Part shown: positions 58,359 through 64,000 of the stretch, piece after piece
Position numbering within the stretch: position 1 is the first letter of the stretch
Layout of the letters: each line of letters begins with the position of its first letter
Assembly (NCBI GenBank): GCA_003136475.1
Contig: PLEQ01000059.1
Coordinates: 1-64,000 of the forward strand
DNA: 64,000 nt
Direction: 5' to 3'
DNA from: Deltaproteobacteria bacterium
GTDB lineage: Bacteria > Bdellovibrionota_B > Oligoflexia > Oligoflexales > Bog-1112
Notes under the pieces: model-generated
What the model saw: only the letters and a program-made list of their open reading frames with translations
Database searches by the model: none
What the model was told of the DNA's origin: nothing
Position numbers and translations under genes: made by a program

Positions 58359-59141
58359 GTGGTTCAGAATGAATACAAAAAATGTCGTGATTGTAATAAA
58401 TATAAAACTTTTACCGAATTTCAGGCAGATCTTGGTCGTCCAGACGGTATTAGGTCAAATTGTAGAGAATGTTGTAATTTTAGAAAACGTGTAACTAGAG
58501 CAAACAGGTCTGCTTTTAAAAAATGTAAACAGTGTAATTGTAATAAGTCAATAAAGTGTTTTGCTAGAAAAAAAGGAAAAAATGGTCTAGATTCTAAATG
58601 TAAACATTGTGTTGCGCAAAATAGATTAAATTGGAAAAATAAAAATCCAAATTATGTTCGACCACAAATTTACAGCCCAAAGAAAGTATATTTGAGCACT
58701 ACAATTAATGCAAAAATATGGCGATCTAAAAATAGGGACAGGGCGTTAGAATCTCAACGTCAATGGAGAACGAAAAACAAAGAAAAAGCTAATCAGTCAC
58801 GTCGAAAATGGGAAAGGGAAAATCCTGGTAAGAGAAATGCTCAAACTCTTCTAAGAATTGCTAGAAAACTTCAGGCTACGCCAAAATGTCAACCTAAAGA
58901 AAAATTAAAAGAAATAGAGAATATTTATATTTTAGCTAAAGAACTTCAATGGTTAAGTGAATCAAGACTATGTGTAGATCACATTATTCCTTTGAGAGGC
59001 GAAAATGTCTCTGGGCTACATGTTTCCCACAATTTACAAATATTGCCATTGGCAATGAATTGTTCTAAAAGTAATAATTTTGATCCCATAGAATATAATA
59101 AAATCTATTTACCTTTATTGAAAGAGGCTGTGAATGAATAA
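58359..59141 (+). CDS. HNH homing endonuclease
   Basis: The 260-residue product uses a GTG start (58359) preceded by AAGAGG. It has two zinc pairs in each of two N-terminal modules (CRDCNKYKTFTEFQ, CRECC; CKQCNCNKSIKCF, CKHC) and a C-terminal HNH core LCVDHIIPLRGENVSGLHVS-HNLQIL. It resembles the products at 44373 and 60220. It overlaps the next late gene by eight bases. Confidence 0.85.
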   Translation: MVQNEYKKCRDCNKYKTFTEFQADLGRPDGIRSNCRECCNFRKRVTRANRSAFKKCKQCNCNKSIKCFARKKGKNGLDSKCKHCVAQNRLNWKNKNPNYVRPQIYSPKKVYLSTTINAKIWRSKNRDRALESQRQWRTKNKEKANQSRRKWERENPGKRNAQTLLRIARKLQATPKCQPKEKLKEIENIYILAKELQWLSESRLCVDHIIPLRGENVSGLHVSHNLQILPLAMNCSKSNNFDPIEYNKIYLPLLKEAVNE

Positions 59142-59592
59142 CAACGATATTTTACTAAATGGTTCGCTAGCTACTTGGAGAATGCCCATGATTGTTGGTG
59201 ATCTGGGAGGTACTTATACTGGTACTTTCGAATTCCGTACCTTCTTAGATCCTCTTCGTCAGCTCCAGGCTGGCAGAGAATATCGTGAACTTCTTGGTTC
59301 ATTGGCCATTCAGGCTGAGGATAGTGAATCTAATTTAGCTTTCGCACTAGTTCAATTAAAACATAGGATTGTAAAAGCACCAGCATTTTGGTCCAGCACA
59401 GAGGCTGAAAGCGGTATTGCTGGAAACATTGGGGATATGAATGTCATTGCCGCAGTCCTAGATGCAGCTCTAATGGCTGAGACGATGTTTAAAGATAAAA
59501 TGGCTGAAGAAAGAAATAAGATGTTGGAAAAAGCCATTAAGACTGGCGAACAGACTCTAGAAAAGAAAGCTAAGGAAAATGGGGCTGTATAA
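59134..59592 (+). CDS. late protein, possible tail assembly chaperone
   Basis: The 152-residue product has FEFRTFLDPLRQLQAGREYR and FALVQLKHRIVKAPAFWSST, with a helical C-terminus (KDKMAEERNKMLEKAIKTGE). Length and style resemble tail-assembly chaperones of myoviruses, but the tape measure is not in this window. It overlaps the next gene by 14 bases in another frame. Confidence 0.45.
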   Translation: MNNNDILLNGSLATWRMPMIVGDLGGTYTGTFEFRTFLDPLRQLQAGREYRELLGSLAIQAEDSESNLAFALVQLKHRIVKAPAFWSSTEAESGIAGNIGDMNVIAAVLDAALMAETMFKDKMAEERNKMLEKAIKTGEQTLEKKAKENGAV

Positions 59593-60217
59593 TGTAAATT
59601 GCACTACTTGCAATCGCACTCACCAATGGTTTAGCGGCACAACTGATCAAAGATGTTACGAATGTAAAAATTTTCACTATAAGGAAACTAAGATGGTCAA
59701 TCCGACCTTAGAAGAACAGTTGATCGATACTCTTAAGAGTACTATCGCAGCAAAAGATGACCTTATAGATCACTTGAAGCGTGAGATCCAACGTCTGAGT
59801 GCTTCTCCTATTTATATTCCTCCATCGCCTATAACGCCTAATACTGGTACTCCACAATTTCCCAATCCTCCTAATTTACAACCATTCATTCAACCTCTCT
59901 CTCCTTTTCTAAACCCGCCCATAGGTCCACCATATCCTGGACAGCCTTGGTGGGGAATCATTCCTCCTGAGGGATGGCAAACTGTGTCTGGAACTCCCAA
60001 TACAACTATTACCGGTACAGTTATTTCTGATGCAACTTCATGTGCTCACGAAATGGTTAAATATGGCGATGAACGAAGTGGTGGTGAAAGTTGTAAGAAG
60101 TGCGGACAGGGTTCTGGTTGGGTAACCAGTACTTCCATAAATAATGGAATTAATAGTACTGTTTCTCATGTTTGGCCAGAAGCTCCAGAAAGCATCAAGC
60201 CTAAAAAGAAGAAATAA
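59579..60217 (+). CDS. zinc-ribbon and Pro-rich late protein
   Basis: The 212-residue product starts with CTTCNRTHQW...CYECKNF, has a helix, a Pro/Asn-rich stretch (PPSPITPNTGTPQFPNPPNL), and a second Cys/His cluster (CAHEMVKYGDERSGGESCKK). Unrecognised; possibly a virion or assembly protein. Confidence 0.5.
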   Translation: MGLYNVNCTTCNRTHQWFSGTTDQRCYECKNFHYKETKMVNPTLEEQLIDTLKSTIAAKDDLIDHLKREIQRLSASPIYIPPSPITPNTGTPQFPNPPNLQPFIQPLSPFLNPPIGPPYPGQPWWGIIPPEGWQTVSGTPNTTITGTVISDATSCAHEMVKYGDERSGGESCKKCGQGSGWVTSTSINNGINSTVSHVWPEAPESIKPKKKK

Positions 60218-60219
60218 AA

Positions 60220-60801
60220 GTGAAAATTTGTAACAAATGCAATCAATTTCGGCCATTTAGTGAGTTTTTTAAAAGCTCAAAAAATAGAGATGGCCTTAGA
60301 TATTATTGTAAATCTTGTTGTCTTTTATTGCGAAGTGCATGGGGCAAAAAAAATCCAGAAAAGATTCGTAAAAACTATGTCGAATGGTCAAAGTTAAATC
60401 CCGAAAAAGCTAAGTATTTTAGTGAAAAATGGTCTAAGGAAAATCCAATAGAAGCTGCTGCTAAAAAACTGAAATGGGCAAAATTAAATCCAGGCAAGAA
60501 AAATGCTGTTACTGCTAGGCGAAGAGCTACTAAAAAAAATGCTACTCCCAAATGGCTAACAAAATCGCAAAATAAGGAAATTCAAAATCTGTATATAACG
60601 GCCAAAGAGTTACAATGGTTAACGACTGATAAAAATGAGGTAGACCACATAATTCCTTTGATTGGAGTGAATGAAAATGGAGAACATGTAGTTTCCGGAC
60701 TTCATGTACTATGGAATCTTCAAATATTATCAAGTAAGTTAAATAAAGAAAAAGGTAATAAATTTGATTTTATAAAATATAAAGAAGAATATTTAGGATA
60801 A
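60220..60801 (+). CDS. HNH homing endonuclease
   Basis: The 193-residue product has a GTG start and one zinc module (ICNKCNQFRPFSEFF, CKSCC), a basic middle with repeated LNPEKAKYFSEKWSKENP-like units, and an HNH core: EVDHIIPLIGVNENGEHVVS-GLHVLWNLQIL. It is shorter than its relatives at 44373 and 58359, with one zinc module instead of two. It sits between two late genes. Confidence 0.85.
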   Translation: MKICNKCNQFRPFSEFFKSSKNRDGLRYYCKSCCLLLRSAWGKKNPEKIRKNYVEWSKLNPEKAKYFSEKWSKENPIEAAAKKLKWAKLNPGKKNAVTARRRATKKNATPKWLTKSQNKEIQNLYITAKELQWLTTDKNEVDHIIPLIGVNENGEHVVSGLHVLWNLQILSSKLNKEKGNKFDFIKYKEEYLG

Positions 60802-60805
60802 GTAT

Positions 60806-61276
60806 ATGGATTTTATGGAATTATTTGAATTTTATAAAATTCAAGCTATATCGAATGCCATAAATCCTACAATGGATTCCATATGGCGTTTAAAATGTAG
60901 AGAATATAGTAAAAATTTTAATACTCCTCTTTGGGAAGTAGAAAATGTACTCGATCCCCGTCACATACTTTTAAGTTTGGAGGAAGAAAAATATCATCCC
61001 TCAATTGCTAATAATGAAATGGAAGAACTTTTAGATGAACTATATAGAATCAAAGATCCCACTTATACAAAAATGTCCAAAGAAACTCTTGAAGAATTAG
61101 TTGATCATGTGCTCAATAAAGAAATAAAGAGACTTAATTCCAAGAAAGCTCCAACTCCAGAGAGTATTGAAGCTGAAATAAAGAAATCGGAATCTAGAAC
61201 CCCAAAGAGCGGTTCTATGAACTTCTCTGACCTTGAAAAGATTGAGTCAGAACCCAATACGGGATTTAAGGATTAG
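60806..61276 (+). CDS. hypothetical late protein, possible tail assembly chaperone
   Basis: The 156-residue product begins MDFMELFEFYKIQAISNAIN and has STRNFNTPLWEVENVL-like KNFNTPLWEVENVLDPRHIL, then a charged helical C-terminus. The first 60 residues have the look of a small helical phage assembly factor. Convergent with the gene at 61273. Confidence 0.45.
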   Translation: MDFMELFEFYKIQAISNAINPTMDSIWRLKCREYSKNFNTPLWEVENVLDPRHILLSLEEEKYHPSIANNEMEELLDELYRIKDPTYTKMSKETLEELVDHVLNKEIKRLNSKKAPTPESIEAEIKKSESRTPKSGSMNFSDLEKIESEPNTGFKD

Positions 61277-61440
61277 AACTCGTCATCATCATCTGTATAA
61301 TCTTCGTCAATTGTAAATGAGAGAGTTTCTGACTCAATCATTGCTAAGAGCTTTTCATAAAAATCTACCTGTAATTGTTCCGGATCTTCTGGATCACCTT
61401 TAATCTTAATTGGATCAACCAAAATTCGTAGATATTTCAT
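61273..61440 (-). CDS. 55-residue acidic protein
   Basis: A frame from ATG 61440 (MKYLRILVDPIKIKGDPEDP) ends in a run of Asp (DYTDDDDEF). It overlaps neighbouring genes at both ends by four bases. Unrecognised. Confidence 0.5.
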   Translation of the reverse strand: MKYLRILVDPIKIKGDPEDPEQLQVDFYEKLLAMIESETLSFTIDEDYTDDDDEF

Positions 61441-61673
61441 ACTTCCTCAATCTCCTCATTAAGCCAATATTCAAATTCTTTAATGCTGCTCTCACTCAAA
61501 CAAAGCCAGCTAGCGCAATAGAAAGCTTCACTCCAGTCACTGTATAATTTATCTACAACATCATCAGATAACCCAGCTAAAATTGGTATTTTCGTAATCA
61601 ATTCCCTCACGTCTTCAGGAAAATCAATTTGATACGGCTTCTTCCTAAGAAGAATATAATTAATCCTTTTCAT
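61437..61673 (-). CDS. small hypothetical protein
   Basis: The 78-residue product (MKRINYILLRKKPYQIDFPE, LCLSESSIKEFEYWLNEEIE) is unrecognised. I place the start at 61673, where ATGAAAAGGATTAA overlaps the upstream stop; a longer start at 61712 is possible. Confidence 0.5.
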   Translation of the reverse strand: MKRINYILLRKKPYQIDFPEDVRELITKIPILAGLSDDVVDKLYSDWSEAFYCASWLCLSESSIKEFEYWLNEEIEEV

Positions 61674-61896
61674 ATCGCACTCCAAACCATCGTACACTCT
61701 CTTCAAGAGCATGCCTATATTCTATGTTACTTGAAGTGAGTTCGTCCAAAAAATCATTTTTCATATGCTGCGGAATTGTTTTCTCAGCTTCAACCCACAG
61801 CTTGGCCCAACAATCCTGAGTTGTGATCAAAGGATCGTTGTATTCGAAACACTGAAGTGCGGATTCGTGTAAATATTGCGCTTCTTCTTTAGTCAT
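61660..61896 (-). CDS. small hypothetical protein
   Basis: The 78-residue product (MTKEEAQYLHESALQCFEYN) is helical and acidic. It overlaps the resolvase stop by four bases, so it may be co-expressed with it. Confidence 0.5.
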   Translation of the reverse strand: MTKEEAQYLHESALQCFEYNDPLITTQDCWAKLWVEAEKTIPQHMKNDFLDELTSSNIEYRHALEESVRWFGVRYEKD

Positions 61897-62486
61897 AATT
61901 CACTTTTCAAGCTCCTATACACTGTAGTCCTAGATAAACCAGTATGGGTGGCAATCTCCGATACACTCTTACCTTCATTTTTCAATTTCTTTACAACCGA
62001 ATGCCCCTTCTTAAAAGGCCTCCCCAATTGTATACCCTTAGACTTGGCATTGGCGATACCTGATTGAACACGTTCTTTAATTACTGCTGCCTCAAACTCT
62101 GCAAAACTACCCAAGATTTGAAAAAGCAATCTACCAGTAGCTGTAGACATATCAATTGAATCTTTAACTGAAATGAATTCCACTTCTGAGTCCTGAAACA
62201 GGGTAACCATTTGGAGTAGATCTGATAGGCTTCTGGCTAGGCGGTCTAATTTATACACAATTACCTTAGATACCTTACCATTCTTGCAATCAGTGAGTAA
62301 TTTATTCAAAGATGGGCGATCACGCTTAGTCCCAGATATCCCTTTGTCTTCATAAATCTGAAAATCTATAATTCCTTTTGCTTTCAGATATGATTCAATT
62401 TCGAGTTTTTGCATCTCAGTGCTCTGAATTCGACCATCCTTGGATCCTTCTGTACTCACTCTGAGATACACAGCTACTTGTTTCAT
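61893..62486 (-). CDS. serine recombinase of the resolvase/invertase family
   Basis: The 197-residue product has the resolvase catalytic domain: VAVYLRVSTEGSKDGRIQST with the nucleophile Ser near residue 11, DKGISGTKRDRPSLNKLL, YKLDRLARSLSDLLQ with the conserved Arg residues, and FAEFEAAVIKERVQSGI. The C-terminus is a Hin-like HTH (VSEIATHTGLSRTTVYRSLK). It could resolve multimers, invert a segment or be a stray transposon resolvase. I did not find paired recombination sites nearby. Confidence 0.88.
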   Translation of the reverse strand: MKQVAVYLRVSTEGSKDGRIQSTEMQKLEIESYLKAKGIIDFQIYEDKGISGTKRDRPSLNKLLTDCKNGKVSKVIVYKLDRLARSLSDLLQMVTLFQDSEVEFISVKDSIDMSTATGRLLFQILGSFAEFEAAVIKERVQSGIANAKSKGIQLGRPFKKGHSVVKKLKNEGKSVSEIATHTGLSRTTVYRSLKSEL

Positions 62487-62498
62487 ATATTATACTTC

Positions 62499-62894
62499 TC
62501 AATCATTCCATTTAATAGTGCCGTTTAGTGCTTCTTCAATAGCATGTCTAGCACCAATAACTACGGAATATTTATCCATAGATTCTAGATGGAGATGAAC
62601 AAAGTACAAAGATTTTTCCAATTCTTCTACACGATCAAGCAATGGAACTAAGTTATTCATCGCTGCTGCTGCAAACTTGGCATCATCATATAGATCCGCC
62701 ACACCTTGGCCAAGCTCAGGACTACCATTCTTACATTCCCCACCATCCAATAGAAACCAACGGCCAAATGGCCCACGAACGGAAGCTTTACCAGGGTGAT
62801 ATCTATCGTACTGAGAATGTGGATACCATGAAACCACTTTTGTGGAATTTTCAGCCAGTTTACGAAGTTCGTTTTTCAGTTCTTTTGTAATCAT
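62499..62894 (-). CDS. hypothetical protein
   Basis: The 131-residue product (ITKELKNELRKLAENSTKVV, AAMNNLVPLLDRVEELEKSL, SVVIGARHAIEEALNGTIKW) has the pattern of small phage proteins often located near recombinases. I place the start at 62894, preceded by GGGAGA; an upstream start would overlap the previous gene. Function is unknown. Confidence 0.5.
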   Translation of the reverse strand: MITKELKNELRKLAENSTKVVSWYPHSQYDRYHPGKASVRGPFGRWFLLDGGECKNGSPELGQGVADLYDDAKFAAAAMNNLVPLLDRVEELEKSLYFVHLHLESMDKYSVVIGARHAIEEALNGTIKWND

Positions 62895-62973
62895 ATGATT
62901 CTCCCTATGCATATCGATCATCTGGTTCATCTTCTCGAAAACCCCATTCTGGTTCTTTCCTATTCCAGAAAAA

Positions 62974-63111
62974 TTATTCTGCCCAATCCTCAAGATCCAT
63001 TTCTGTCATGTCATCTTCTAAAATCAACTTCTCATATTCTAGAGATTGTGCATCATGTGTACAACACCATATGTACACAGTTTCTCCTTTTTTATACACT
63101 TTTTCTGACAT
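62974..63111 (-). CDS. 45-residue acidic protein
   Basis: A frame from ATG 63111 (MSEKVYKKGETVYIWCCTHD, ending TEMDLEDWAE) is probable given composition and spacing. Unrecognised. Confidence 0.45.
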   Translation of the reverse strand: MSEKVYKKGETVYIWCCTHDAQSLEYEKLILEDDMTEMDLEDWAE

Positions 63112-63116
63112 AAAAT

Positions 63117-63290
63117 TCACTCCTCAGAATTTTCTTTGATCCAATTGAAAATACTTGTCAATTCATCAACTCTGGCTTCGGTATCTGTCAAGAGAAAGGC
63201 GGTAGTCTTTTCCTTAGACAATACCTTCTCCAATTCCTTTAAACTATCAAGACGATATTTCAAGCCATCCAATATCTCTTTAGTTTTCAT
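63117..63290 (-). CDS. small helical protein
   Basis: The 57-residue product (MKTKEILDGLKYRLDSLKEL, ARVDELTSIFNWIKENS) is a helical hairpin-like protein. ATG 63290 is preferred; a longer start at 63308 exists. Unrecognised. Confidence 0.45.
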   Translation of the reverse strand: MKTKEILDGLKYRLDSLKELEKVLSKEKTTAFLLTDTEARVDELTSIFNWIKENSEE

Positions 63291-63323
63291 AAAATTCACT
63301 TCTCCCACTAATCTAGCAAGTTA

Positions 63324-64000
63324 TTAAAAATATACCCACCCGGTAGCCGGCGTCCAACTATATCCATCAGCCGACCAAGTGGCATAACTATTTGAGCCTG
63401 CACTCCAACTAATAGTGGAAGTGGTAGATCCATCTCCAGTTACAGTAAACGTACACCCACTCTCATCCGTATCTTGGTAGCTGCCATTAGGAATGAAACT
63501 GAAACGAGTATTGGTTCCGGAAGCACTTTCTGAAAAAGAACTCAATAGCTGACCACCTTGCAAACCCAGCAGTACTTCCTTCCAAGGACTTGAATTTGGA
63601 CCACACGGCTCGATAGCCTGCACTAGATCGAAAGTAACCGTACCACCATTTGCGCCATTATTCCCGTTGGTTCCCGCTTGACCATTATTTCCGTTAGTGC
63701 CATTAGTTCCATTTACACCATTGCAAACATATTCAGTGACGCTGTGTTGATAATCCGTTAGTGTCACATCGAACCCGCCACTGGGACAATTTGTACCTGA
63801 GTCTGCCACGACACTGAAAGTAGAACTTACGCCATTTGTTCCGTTAGTTCCATTTACTCCATTGGTTCCATCAACTCCGTTTGTGCCATTTGTTCCATCG
63901 GTTCCAGCTTGTCCTTGTACGCCAGTAGCGCCATTACATACGTAAGATAGTCCTAAGAGAGGATCACTACTGGTTAACGTGCCGCTATTGGTTAGGTCTT
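63324..64000 (-). CDS. collagen-like repeat protein, partial
   Basis: The minus-strand frame is open from the window edge to the stop at 63324. It contains Gly-X-Y collagen-like runs (NGTNGVDGTNGVNGTNGTNG and GTNGTNGNNGQAGTNGNNGA) separated by a Cys-containing module (YVCNG repeated), and ends in a beta-rich domain (WSAGSNSYATWSADGYSWTP). Collagen-like repeats form trimeric stalks in phage fibres. The N-terminus lies outside. A GTG at 63809 could be misread as a start, but the upstream part is clearly coding. Confidence 0.75.
   Translation of the reverse strand, partial: DLTNSGTLTSSDPLLGLSYVCNGATGVQGQAGTDGTNGTNGVDGTNGVNGTNGTNGVSSTFSVVADSGTNCPSGGFDVTLTDYQHSVTEYVCNGVNGTNGTNGNNGQAGTNGNNGANGGTVTFDLVQAIEPCGPNSSPWKEVLLGLQGGQLLSSFSESASGTNTRFSFIPNGSYQDTDESGCTFTVTGDGSTTSTISWSAGSNSYATWSADGYSWTPATGWVYF

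Noticed and set aside
61893..62486. Prophage integrase module
   Set aside because: The recombinase is a small resolvase-type protein without the large C-terminal domain of serine integrases, and no attachment sites were seen.

Overview
The window is a segment of a large tailed double-stranded DNA bacteriophage with a contractile tail. It carries a large terminase subunit, portal, SPP1-gp7-like minor head protein, XkdF-like prohead protease, scaffold-like protein, major capsid protein, tail sheath, tail tube candidate, fibre or baseplate proteins, an M15 endolysin and a candidate holin/spanin group. T4-like replication and recombination genes (gp46/Rad50-like, gp47/Mre11-like, UvsW-like helicase), a sigma-70-like factor, ThyX, a GroEL-type chaperonin and an HSP20 suggest a jumbo or near-jumbo phage of an uncultured Gram-negative-like host. 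Most of the DNA is AT-rich. No host gene or integrase module is visible, so it does not look like an ordinary prophage.

Layout. 1-10313, minus strand: recombination, replication and regulation genes plus a TnpB-like nuclease locus. 10466-18880, plus: homing endonuclease, chaperonin, terminase, portal, minor head protein. 18877-22187, minus: HTH protein, ThyX, homing endonuclease and small proteins. 22235-24087: endolysin (plus), then a structured RNA-rich stretch with tRNA-Asn, HSP20 and a CAU tRNA (minus). 24090-25682, minus: prohead protease. 25966-28880, plus: a structural protein, scaffold and major capsid protein. 28938-29282, minus: nucleotide pyrophosphohydrolase-like gene. 29428-53884, plus: neck, sheath, tube and fibre genes interrupted by homing endonucleases. 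53881-55249: membrane and coiled-coil proteins, probably lysis. 55246-58029, minus: small genes, part of them GC-rich. 58359-61276, plus: late proteins with two HNH genes. 61273-64000, minus: small proteins, a serine resolvase and a collagen-like protein cut by the window edge.

Three systems stand out. First, three perfect 31-bp repeats at exact 60-bp periodicity (8016-8166) enclose two unrelated 29-bp GC-richer spacers. The array lies just downstream, on the same strand, of a TnpB/Cas12f-like RuvC nuclease gene (8422-9713). Between them is a structured region with a partial sequence complementary to the repeat. This is the arrangement of a miniature type V-like CRISPR locus in which an omega-RNA-like segment would act as tracrRNA. 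Second, a gene in the virion morphogenesis cluster (36715-38319) starts with an mCpol/GGDEF-like nucleotide-polymerase domain followed by many CxxC pairs, and a 2H-phosphoesterase-like gene lies 3.4 kb upstream. Together they suggest cyclic-oligonucleotide chemistry. Third, a recurrent motif, CCAATCTTA or close variants, sits before many late genes, often so close to the ATG that transcripts would be leaderless. It may be the promoter read by the phage sigma-like factor, which appears to lack a complete region 4.

Three genes (TnpB, mCpol, one HNH) appear frameshifted at homopolymer runs. Programmed frameshifting, decay and assembly error cannot be told apart from the sequence alone.
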